A stretch of DNA of 5,747 nucleotides from Magnetococcales bacterium (GCA_015228895.1 JADGCR010000145.1:1-5747), one strand, 5' to 3'; numbered from the stretch's first letter, positions 1 to 5,747 are shown. Notes: a model not told the origin generated them from the sequence alone. Numbers and translations are program-made.

Positions 1-396
1 CCGGTGCACGAGGGAATCGCGGAATCGGTCTATCGTCACTGGCCGGACCATCCCCCCCGGGAGATCGAGGTGCGCCTGGTGCACCACGGTTACAGCGCCG
101 GTCTGAACCAGGAAAAAATCCGTCGCAACGTGGCCATTCTGCGCCAATGGATCCAGAACGAGCCCAACGCCGTCTATGGCCGTTACAAACTGGGCATGAA
201 CCTGCGTTTCCTGGGACTGGCCAGCGAGGGGCTGTACCACCTGGAACAGGCGGTGATCCTGGCCGATCGGGATGGAGACCGGAACAGCCTGACCTTCCTG
301 GAGGAACTGATCACCACCTGCCATCAAGCCTTCCAGGAAGCGGGACGACAGGAGAAAGCCCAATGGCTGAGACAGACGGTCGGGCAGTGGCGTTGA
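1..396 (+). CDS. C-terminal part of a probable TPR-containing family 2 glycosyltransferase (5' end outside window)
   Basis: The frame is open from the first base and ends at TGA 394-396, so only the last 131 residues are visible. The GTG at position 4 is probably an internal valine, not a start. What is seen: a short segment around H-H-G-Y (about residues 28-31), then a basic K-I-R-R-N stretch, then a helical region of TPR type with P-N-A-V-Y-G-R-Y-K-L-G and a following G-L-x-x-L-E-Q-A helix. In bacterial TPR-type GT2 glycosyltransferases the catalytic domain ends in a similar H-x-G-Y segment, followed by a basic helix with R-N and then TPRs; this is the basis of the call. The catalytic GT-A domain itself (DxD motif) would lie upstream and cannot be checked. 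The next gene starts 34 nt before this stop or 32 nt after it, so the two are probably co-transcribed. An alternative is a generic TPR protein. Confidence 0.55.
   Translation, partial: PVHEGIAESVYRHWPDHPPREIEVRLVHHGYSAGLNQEKIRRNVAILRQWIQNEPNAVYGRYKLGMNLRFLGLASEGLYHLEQAVILADRDGDRNSLTFLEELITTCHQAFQEAGRQEKAQWLRQTVGQWR
350..354 (+). promoter_or_regulatory. Ribosome binding site AGGAG for the upstream start of the unknown gene
   Basis: AGGAG lies 8 nt before ATG 363, inside the end of the preceding gene. It is a far better Shine-Dalgarno match than the AAGG at 415-418, 10 nt before the alternative ATG 429. It is the reason for preferring the overlapping start, and it implies translational coupling to the upstream gene. 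It could also be plain coding sequence that happens to resemble a ribosome binding site. Confidence 0.5.
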
Positions 397-1592
397 CATT
401 CAATCCTCCAACCCAAGGCGACTCCCCCATGCAAATCGGACCCCGCGCCATTCTCACCCCCCGGCGCAAGATCCCCCTCCGGATTCCCGAAGGGATCTCC
501 CCGGTGGAATTCTTCAACAGCGCGGCCAATCTGGAACATCTGGCCAGGGAGAACGGGCTGCTGATCAACGAGGAGGGCTTTCTGCTCTATCGCAAGCTGC
601 TGGGCCACAGCACCGAATTCGACACCTCCATCATCCTGGACACCTCGAAAAAGATCCTCGACCCCCTGGGCCGCCCGGTGCGACGGGACCAGTTGACCAG
701 ACAACAGAAAAAAGTCTGGAGTCTGATGACGCAAATCATCTTTGAATTCATGCTGGAACGCTATCCCGATCCCGCGGAGGCGTTGATTTTATGCGGCGAG
801 GCGAGCCTGGACGCCACCTGGCCCTTGAGCAAACCGGGAGTGCCAAGCATCCGCATGATCCACAACCATTTTATCGTGTTTCCCACCGCGACCCTCGCCG
901 CGGCTCCCCTGGCGGATCCGGAAGACGCCAATCTGACGGACAGTGGCCACAATGGCTTGTTCCTGAGACACTTATCGGAGGTTTATCGCCGTTTTCTGGA
1001 AATTCTGCGGTTGGAAATCCTCAAACCCGTGGAGACCGACGCCTCCCGCCTGGCCTTGACGGGTTATCCCCAGGGATTGCCGAGCTGGGAGGTGGTCGGG
1101 GGCAACCGACAGTTGGGCAACCCCCGCTTCTGGGAGGAGTATGATCAGGTCTTGAAAGGATTCCTCGACTTCTACCGCACCTTTTTCAACCAGGTTTCCA
1201 CCCGTGGGGCCGGGGTGCCGGAGGGGGCCTGGTTCCCGGAACAGATCGAGAACATCCTGCTGTTCAACAACCGGTTCGCCTCGGTGGCCAGGGATGTCCG
1301 CGACCGGGTCAAGGCCGATCCCCGCTTTGCCAACGAAATCCGCTGGCGTCCCGCCTACAAACAGATCCTCTATCGGGACGATCAGGGACGCCTGATCGTG
1401 ACCATCAGCCAGAATTCAGTCGGCAACGCCATCACCGAACTGTTGGGGATCGTGGTGCACCGGGAGGAGAACGAGGCCGAATACGACCGCATCGAACCGG
1501 CCCTGCTGGAAAGACTGCTCGCCGTGCGGGAACGGTTGATCGCAGCCGACCTGGGAGAGGCGATCCATGGGCCCGCTTGGCCCGGAAGATAA
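363..1592 (+). CDS. Conserved-looking protein of unknown function with an H-N-H-F-I-V-F-P motif
   Basis: I do not recognise this family with confidence. The product is 409 residues from ATG 363 (good AGGAG, 34-nt overlap with the previous gene) or 387 from ATG 429 (weak AAGG, no overlap). The extra 22 residues look unstructured, so either start is possible. Numbered from ATG 429: a basic, Pro-rich N-terminus (P-R-R-K-I-P-L-R-I-P, 11-20) is followed by an amphipathic alpha/beta region. At 141-152 comes I-R-M-I-H-N-H-F-I-V-F-P, a hydrophobic strand carrying H145 and H147. Aromatic, charged helices fill 180-300, and a short strand R-L-I-V-T-I-S sits at 321-327. There is no signal peptide and no membrane segment, so it is probably cytoplasmic. 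H-x-H-hydrophobic strands occur in HIT/GalT-type nucleotidyl transferases, but the third His and other family marks are absent, so that link is only a guess. Codon use looks like that of its neighbours. TAA at 1590-1592 lies within a hairpin. Confidence 0.85.
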   Translation: MAETDGRAVALTFNPPTQGDSPMQIGPRAILTPRRKIPLRIPEGISPVEFFNSAANLEHLARENGLLINEEGFLLYRKLLGHSTEFDTSIILDTSKKILDPLGRPVRRDQLTRQQKKVWSLMTQIIFEFMLERYPDPAEALILCGEASLDATWPLSKPGVPSIRMIHNHFIVFPTATLAAAPLADPEDANLTDSGHNGLFLRHLSEVYRRFLEILRLEILKPVETDASRLALTGYPQGLPSWEVVGGNRQLGNPRFWEEYDQVLKGFLDFYRTFFNQVSTRGAGVPEGAWFPEQIENILLFNNRFASVARDVRDRVKADPRFANEIRWRPAYKQILYRDDQGRLIVTISQNSVGNAITELLGIVVHREENEAEYDRIEPALLERLLAVRERLIAADLGEAIHGPAWPGR

Positions 1593-1610
1593 AAAAACTG
1601 GCTATCTTCC
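1584..1610 (+). repeat. Inverted repeat (8-bp perfect stem, 11-nt loop) spanning the stop codon of the unknown gene
   Basis: GGAAGATA (1584-1591) pairs perfectly with TATCTTCC (1603-1610) around an A-rich 11-nt loop. The TAA stop is within the left arm and the start of the loop. No T tract follows, so it is not a standard intrinsic terminator. It could be a weak terminator, an mRNA 3'-end stabiliser, or a dyad operator for the channel gene that starts 60 nt downstream. Confidence 0.5.
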
Positions 1611-1654
1611 CGCTTGAGCGCTAGAATTCCAGCCAATTCGAAGTCGATACCATT

Positions 1655-1662
1655 GGGGAGGG
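1655..1662 (+). promoter_or_regulatory. Strong ribosome binding site GGGGAGGG for the ion channel gene
   Basis: A purine-rich block containing GGAGG lies 7 nt before ATG 1670. This is ideal spacing and fixes the channel start. The 77-nt gap upstream (1593-1669) could hold a promoter, but I see no convincing -35/-10 pair: TTGAGC at 1614-1619 has no good -10 partner about 17 nt away. Confidence 0.8.
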
Positions 1663-1669
1663 TTGCGCA

Positions 1670-2989
1670 ATGTCAGAAAGAATCTTCTTGCCAAACGCGC
1701 CGTTACGCAAGGCATGGAACCACCTGATTCTGCTGGCTGCCATCTGGTACGCCTGGACCATTCCCCTGTTTCTGGTGCAGCACATCGGCATACCCACCTG
1801 GTCGCGCACCGTGGATCTGGTATTGACCGTACTGTTCCTGCTGGACATCATGGTCAATTTCCGTACCGCGATCATGCTCGAAGGTGAATTGACCACCCGT
1901 CTGGAGGCGATTCGCGGCACCTATCTGCGGGGTTTTTTCACCCTGGACCTGCTGGCCACCATGCCCTGGGACTTCCTGTGCATGCTCCTCGGCTACTGGG
2001 ACGCGGCGGCCCTGCTGACTGTGACGCGTCTGTTGCGCGTCGTCCGTCTGCCCCAACTGCTCCGCTTCCACCGGACGGAACTGCTGCCCAGTCAGGGCGA
2101 GCGACTCTTCGCCATGTCCTTCTGGATCCTGATCATCACCAGTTGGTGCGCCTGCGTCTGGATGATGATCAATGTGGTGCCAAAGGACGAGGATATCGTC
2201 ACGTTCACCATCAAAGCCTACTACTGGACCGTGACCACCATGGCCTCGGTGGGTTACGGCGACATCACGCCGACGACGAACATCGGACGCGTTTACGCCA
2301 TGTTCGTCATGCTGTTGGGGGTGGCGCTGTACGCCTTCATCATTGGCCACATCTCCACCGTGATCGTCAATGTCAACGTTTTTCGCAAGAAGAACATGGA
2401 GAAACTGGAACAGTTGGCGGCCTTCATGCGGCAGTACGACATGCCCCAGAAACTGCAACAGGACATTTTCAGTTTCTATCGTCACTACCTGTTGGAACAC
2501 AGCGCGGGCGGGGAAGACCTGATGCGGGAGTTGCCCATCAAGCTCTCCGAGCGGATCAATCAGCATGTCAACGTCTACCTGTTGCGACGCGGGCCCATGT
2601 TCAAAAAGGCCAGCCAGGCGTTGCTGGAGGCCCTGGGGGGACGCATGACCGCGGAGATGTTCCTGCCCGGCGAGGAGATCATCCGGGTCGGCGAGGTGGG
2701 CCACGAAATGTACATTCTGGTGCATGGCGTGGTGGTGGTGAGCAACCAGGAGGGAGAACTGCTGGCCAAACTGCACACCAAGGACATTTTTGGCGAAATC
2801 GCCCTGTTGCAGGACACGGTGCGCATGGCCAACATTCGCGCCATCACCGCCTGCAACACCCTGAAACTGGAGAAAAAGGATTTCGACGAAGTGATGACCG
2901 CCTTCCCGGAATTCCGCAAGGAACTGAAAAAAATCGAACGCCACCGGGTCGGGACCGCCCACATGGACAGGGAGTTCGACGCGAGTTGA
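1670..2989 (+). CDS. Six-transmembrane voltage-sensor-type K+ channel with C-linker and cyclic-nucleotide-binding domain
   Basis: The 439-residue product is an inner-membrane channel expected to form tetramers. Segments read in order: S1 about 16-38; S2 about 47-69 with D59 and an N-F-R-T end; S3 about 86-108 with T-L-D-L-L-A-T-M-P-W-D; S4 about 115-135 with R120, R123, R126, R132 and R135; S5 about 145-168; pore helix and filter T-T-M-A-S-V-G-Y-G-D (189-198); S6 about 205-235. A helical C-linker of about 75 residues (236-310) follows, then a cyclic-nucleotide-binding domain (about 311-415). Its phosphate-binding cassette is F-G-E-I-A-L-L (374-380) with R385. The Glu-to-Arg spacing (E376 to R385) matches HCN channels. 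GYGD indicates K+ selectivity. Ser replaces the usual Thr at the filter's first position. M386 stands where Thr/Ser often follows the cassette Arg, which tends to disfavour cGMP; cAMP preference is therefore an inference. The regular S4 arginines suggest voltage sensing, though gating direction cannot be read. The start is set by GGGGAGGG at 1655-1662. Closest known types are bacterial SthK-like and eukaryotic HCN/KAT-like channels. Confidence 0.95.
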   Translation: MSERIFLPNAPLRKAWNHLILLAAIWYAWTIPLFLVQHIGIPTWSRTVDLVLTVLFLLDIMVNFRTAIMLEGELTTRLEAIRGTYLRGFFTLDLLATMPWDFLCMLLGYWDAAALLTVTRLLRVVRLPQLLRFHRTELLPSQGERLFAMSFWILIITSWCACVWMMINVVPKDEDIVTFTIKAYYWTVTTMASVGYGDITPTTNIGRVYAMFVMLLGVALYAFIIGHISTVIVNVNVFRKKNMEKLEQLAAFMRQYDMPQKLQQDIFSFYRHYLLEHSAGGEDLMRELPIKLSERINQHVNVYLLRRGPMFKKASQALLEALGGRMTAEMFLPGEEIIRVGEVGHEMYILVHGVVVVSNQEGELLAKLHTKDIFGEIALLQDTVRMANIRAITACNTLKLEKKDFDEVMTAFPEFRKELKKIERHRVGTAHMDREFDAS

Positions 2990-3015
2990 CCCCCCTCCCC
3001 CGCCCCACGCTTCCC
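2990..3015 (-). other. G-quadruplex consensus motif on the minus strand in the gap between channel and glycosyltransferase genes
   Basis: Directly after the channel stop, the + strand carries runs C6, C5, C4 and C3. The minus strand therefore reads G3-(6 nt)-G4-(1 nt)-G5-(1 nt)-G6, which satisfies the G3+N1-7 rule for a four-run quadruplex. It fills about half of the 54-nt intergenic gap. Whether it folds or affects transcription is unknown; a C-rich gap in a GC-rich genome could give this by composition. The gap (2990-3043) contains no T-tailed terminator. Confidence 0.6.
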
Positions 3016-3043
3016 GGAGTCACCCTGTTGGGAACCCCCTCCC

Positions 3044-5747
3044 GTGATCCTGACCATCGATGAAGCCCTGTGTCGGGCCATCGACCACCATCAGGGGGGG
3101 CGCTGGTCTGAGGCGGAAAGCCTCTATCGCGCGATTCTGCAGCACCATCCCCGCCACCCGGAAGCCAATCACAATCTCGGGGTGTTGATCCTTCAGCATG
3201 GGGAACCCGCCGCCAGTCTGCCCCATTTCCAGCTCTCCCTGGAAGGGCATCCCCGGCAAGAACAATTCTGGTTGAGCCTGCTGGCCGCGCTGGTGCTCTC
3301 CGGTCATTGCGACGCGGCGGCGCGGTTGTTGACCCGGGGGAGACCCTCCGGTTGGCAAGAGGCCGCCGTCAGACCAGACCGGAAAGAAACCGGCCACCCC
3401 CCCTCCGTCCCACGACCGGAACGACTGGTCACGCCGGACTTCGCGACGGCCTGTTTCAATTGCGGCAATCGCATGCGCATCCAGGATCGCCTGGATTGCG
3501 CCGTGACCTGTTATCAGGCGGCCATCTCCTGCAACGGGCGCCATTTTGCAGCCTGCCACAATCTGGGCGCGACCTATTTCCTCCAGACAAAATGGCATCA
3601 AGCCGTCGCCTGTTTCCAGAGAGCGATCGGGATCCAACCGGATTCCGCCAGCGCCCACAACAATCTCGGCATCGTTTATCATGAACTGGGTCGGTTGCCG
3701 GAGGCGGAAGCCCGCTTTCGACGCGCCCTGGAGATCCAACCCGATTTCGCCGAGGCCCGCTGGAGGTTGGCGTTGATGACGATCTCCCTGTTCCGGGACA
3801 CTCCGCAGGAGCGACGACAGAGCCGCATACGCCTGCATCGGGAGCTGCGTGCGGTGCATCACTGGTTCGCAGCCCGTCACTGGCCATGCGGAGAGGGGGT
3901 TGTGGGCAGCGCCCAACCTTTCGAGCTCGCCTATTACAACCACAACAACCGGGCGCTGTTGACACGATACGGCACGCTCTGCACCCAATTGATGCAAGCC
4001 TGGCGTCAGGCCGCAAACCTGCCGGAATCTCCTGTCCCGGTCGAGACGGGTGGTCCCGTGGGACTCCGGCCTCCCATCCGGGTGGGCATCGTCTCCCGCT
4101 ATTTCCACGATCATTCCGTCTGGCATGCCATTGTCAAAGGATGGTGCGTCCAGATGGACCGCGAACGCTTCCGCTTGTTCGCCTTCGACCTGTCAACCCG
4201 TCCCGACCAGGAAACCCGGACCGCGCAGTCCTTGTGCGAATACGTATCCGGGCCTCGATCTCTCCAGGATTGGGTGCTGACCATTCTGGCGGCGCGACCG
4301 GACGTGCTGCTCTATCCGGAAGTCGGCATGGACACCATCACGGTCCAGTTGGCCAGTCTCCGTTTGGCGCCGACGCAACTCGCCTCCTGGGGACATCCGG
4401 AAACAACCGGCCTGGCAACGATCGACTACTTTTTGAGCGCGGAACTGTTCGAGGGAGAACACGCCGCGCGCTTCTACCGGGAAAAACTGATCCAACTGCC
4501 CCATTGCGGCAGCTATTTCGACCGGATGACCAGGGAGGACGGTCCCGGAATCGATCCCGCGGATTTCGGTCTGCGCCCGGACCGACCCATCCTGATCTGC
4601 GCGGGCTCCCCGTTCAAATACCCCCCGGTCCACGACGATGTGCTGCTGGCGCTCCTGCACAACATCACGGATTGTCAGTTGGTTTTTTTCAACCTGACCG
4701 GCCGGGGGGAGTCGTTGTGTCAAAGACGCAACACGCGTCTGCACCAACTGCTGCGCTCCTCCGGACTGCCCGACTCCCGGATTCACTTCCTGCCGTGGTT
4801 GTCCAAGGAACAGTTTCCCGGTTTGTTGCGCGCGGCCACGATGATGTTGGACACCATCGACTTCTCCGGGTTCAATACCGTCCTGCAAGCCATCGAATGC
4901 GCTCTGCCCGTCGTCACCCTGGAGGGCCGTTTTCTGCGGGGACGACTGGGCGCGGGACTCCTGCGCCGGTTGGGCATGGGGGACATCGTCGCCAGGGACA
5001 AGGGCGGCTACATCGAACTGGCGACGCGGATCGCCAGGGATGACGCCTTCAGGAACGCCCTCCGGGGTCGGATGATGGAGGCGCTGCCGGTGTTGTTCCA
5101 GGACACCCACGCCATGGATCGCTTACAGGAATTCCTGGAACGGATCGTATCGGACAACCCGCCTTCCGGACCCACGCCCCCCACTACCCGCTCTCACGGG
5201 CCGGATGGACACGACGCGAGGAGCAACCGTGCATCCGCCCCCCTGACCACCGATCAAGCACTGCGGCAGGCCGTGGACCATCATCAGGCGCATGCGTTGG
5301 TGACTTTGTTCAACGACGGCCGCCTCGCGGAACTGGAAAACCGGGCCAGAGCGTTGACGGAGCGTGACCCCGGTGATGGCCCGGCCTGGAAAATGTTGGG
5401 CCTGGCGCTCCTCCAGAGAGGAGACGGCGCCGGGGCGCTCACCGCTCTGCAACAGGCGGTCCGCCTGCTGCCGGACGATGCCGAGACCCATGGTTTCCAG
5501 GGACTGGCCTGCCATGAACAGGGCCAGATGGAAACGGCGACCCGCTGTTTCCATCGGGCATTGGCCATTCATCCAGACTCCGCCGACACCCACAACAATC
5601 TTGGCCTCGCACTGTTGGCGCTGGGACGGTCCGCCGAGGCAGAAACCAGCTTTCTGCACGCGTTGACGCTCAGGCCGAACCAGGCGGAAATCCTGTACAA
5701 CCTGGGCCTTGCCCGCCTGGAGTTGAACCGGTTCGCCGAGGCTGACG
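3044..5747 (+). CDS. Large multimodular TPR / GT41 (O-GlcNAc transferase-SPINDLY-like) glycosyltransferase, 3' end outside window
   Basis: GTG 3044 is the first possible start after the in-frame stop at 2989 (weak GGGAA 9 nt upstream). The frame is open to the last base: 901 residues, no stop. Order: TPRs about 8-100; a Pro/Arg-rich linker 101-131; TPRs 132-250, the clearest with H-N-N-L-G at 205-209; a linker to about 342; a GT41 catalytic region about 343-702; a Pro-rich linker 703-733; a second TPR block 734-901+ with another H-N-N-L-G at 850-854. Catalytic marks: R-V-G-I-V-S-x-x-F-x-x-H-x-x-x-H (346-361; compare G-Y-V-S-S-D-F-G-N-H-P-T-S-H of animal OGT); W449-G450-H451-P with D461-Y462-F463; K525 in the F-K-Y-P-P segment, aligning with the donor-binding Lys of OGT; L-D-T-I-D-F-S-G-F-N-T (602-612), the donor-phosphate loop. 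Members transfer GlcNAc or another sugar from a nucleotide donor to Ser/Thr of proteins bound by the TPRs; donor and target here are unknown. No signal peptide is seen, so it is probably cytoplasmic. The repeated module start at 734 suggests another catalytic domain beyond the window. Confidence 0.9.
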   Translation, partial: MILTIDEALCRAIDHHQGGRWSEAESLYRAILQHHPRHPEANHNLGVLILQHGEPAASLPHFQLSLEGHPRQEQFWLSLLAALVLSGHCDAAARLLTRGRPSGWQEAAVRPDRKETGHPPSVPRPERLVTPDFATACFNCGNRMRIQDRLDCAVTCYQAAISCNGRHFAACHNLGATYFLQTKWHQAVACFQRAIGIQPDSASAHNNLGIVYHELGRLPEAEARFRRALEIQPDFAEARWRLALMTISLFRDTPQERRQSRIRLHRELRAVHHWFAARHWPCGEGVVGSAQPFELAYYNHNNRALLTRYGTLCTQLMQAWRQAANLPESPVPVETGGPVGLRPPIRVGIVSRYFHDHSVWHAIVKGWCVQMDRERFRLFAFDLSTRPDQETRTAQSLCEYVSGPRSLQDWVLTILAARPDVLLYPEVGMDTITVQLASLRLAPTQLASWGHPETTGLATIDYFLSAELFEGEHAARFYREKLIQLPHCGSYFDRMTREDGPGIDPADFGLRPDRPILICAGSPFKYPPVHDDVLLALLHNITDCQLVFFNLTGRGESLCQRRNTRLHQLLRSSGLPDSRIHFLPWLSKEQFPGLLRAATMMLDTIDFSGFNTVLQAIECALPVVTLEGRFLRGRLGAGLLRRLGMGDIVARDKGGYIELATRIARDDAFRNALRGRMMEALPVLFQDTHAMDRLQEFLERIVSDNPPSGPTPPTTRSHGPDGHDARSNRASAPLTTDQALRQAVDHHQAHALVTLFNDGRLAELENRARALTERDPGDGPAWKMLGLALLQRGDGAGALTALQQAVRLLPDDAETHGFQGLACHEQGQMETATRCFHRALAIHPDSADTHNNLGLALLALGRSAEAETSFLHALTLRPNQAEILYNLGLARLELNRFAEAD
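3050..3094 (+). repeat. Module-start repeat, copy 1 (encodes L-T-I-D-E-A-L-C-R-A-I-D-H-H-Q)
   Basis: These 15 codons (residues 3-17) open the first TPR module of the large glycosyltransferase. Aligned by hand with copy 2 at 5243-5287, 36 of 45 bases and 10 of 15 residues are identical, including D-H-H-Q. This is a recognisable module header in TPR glycosyltransferases, and its recurrence 731 residues later marks an internal duplication or gene fusion. Confidence 0.75.
5243..5287 (+). repeat. Module-start repeat, copy 2 (encodes L-T-T-D-Q-A-L-R-Q-A-V-D-H-H-Q)
   Basis: This is the diverged second copy of the header at 3050-3094, at residues 734-748 of the same reading frame. It follows a Pro-rich linker after the first GT41 domain. 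Unlike copy 1 it continues with an A-L-V-T-L-F-N-D-G-R segment, a common opening of TPR blocks in bacterial GT41 proteins, then regular TPRs to the window end. Confidence 0.75.

Noticed and set aside
147..362. A further upstream start (ATG 147) for the unknown gene
   Set aside because: The translated extension is Gly/Pro/Arg-rich and lies wholly over the real end of the upstream gene. AGGAG-ATG 363 or ATG 429 are better starts.
1614..1642. A sigma70-type promoter before the channel gene (TTGAGC plus TTCGAA)
   Set aside because: The -10 candidate is poor, and the better-looking GATACC at 1646-1651 is 26 nt from the -35 candidate, too far to support a call.
1703..2962. A 419-codon open frame on the minus strand opposite the channel gene
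   Set aside because: It mirrors a strongly supported channel gene, has His/Gln/Asp-rich low-complexity composition and no recognisable domain. Such long antisense frames are common opposite GC-rich genes.
3020..4126. A 368-codon open frame on the minus strand opposite the TPR part of the large gene
   Set aside because: The + strand frame has clear TPR and GT41 motifs through this region; the minus frame has no domain features.
4677..4695. T7 tract with short flanking inverted bases (GTTGG...CAACC), terminator-like
   Set aside because: The arms are only about 4 bp, the T run is in the loop, and the site is inside the GT41 coding region encoding L-V-F-F-N.
3886..5043. A 385-codon open frame on the + strand in another frame of the large gene
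   Set aside because: Its product is Arg/Pro/His-rich and featureless, while the overlapping frame from 3044 encodes the conserved catalytic motifs.
4193..5110. A 305-codon open frame on the minus strand opposite the GT41 domain
   Set aside because: It is a shadow of the GT41 catalytic sequence, with Gln/Arg/Gly-rich composition and no motif.

Overview
This is a GC-rich, fully coding window from a Gram-negative bacterium. All four genes lie on the + strand with short gaps or overlaps. The style of the large TPR/glycosyltransferase protein (modules opening with L-T-x-D-x-A-L-x-x-A-x-D-H-H-Q, followed by TPRs and a GT41-type catalytic domain) resembles proteins I know from Proteobacteria, including Magnetococcales-type and other environmental lineages. 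That placement is a low-confidence inference: the window has no rRNA, tRNA or taxonomic marker gene.

Layout. (1) Positions 1-396 hold the C-terminal end of a protein whose sequence looks like the tail of a TPR-containing family 2 glycosyltransferase. (2) Positions 363-1592 (or from 429) encode a protein of unknown function, about 387-409 residues, with a histidine motif H-N-H-F-I-V-F-P. (3) After a 77-nt gap with a small hairpin and a strong ribosome binding site, positions 1670-2989 encode a complete six-transmembrane, voltage-sensor-type K+ channel. It has an SVGYGD filter, a long HCN/CNG/SthK-like C-linker and a C-terminal cyclic-nucleotide-binding domain. (4) After a 54-nt C-rich gap with a minus-strand G-quadruplex motif, an uninterrupted reading frame starts at GTG 3044 and runs off the window at 5747 (at least 901 residues). 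It contains TPRs, a complete GT41 (O-GlcNAc transferase/SPINDLY-like) catalytic region, a Pro-rich linker and a second TPR block that begins with a diverged copy of the protein's own N-terminus.

How they fit. Genes 1 and 4 both pair TPRs with glycosyltransferases, which suggests a protein- or surface-glycosylation neighbourhood. The channel responds to a cyclic nucleotide and possibly to voltage, and has no visible mechanistic link to glycosylation. The gap and strong RBS before it allow it to be a separate unit or part of a loose operon. The most interesting items are the tandem-module architecture of gene 4, the unknown gene 2, and the eukaryote-like build of the channel. I saw no mobile element, CRISPR array, tRNA or rRNA. 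No stretch over 300 bases lacks a gene.
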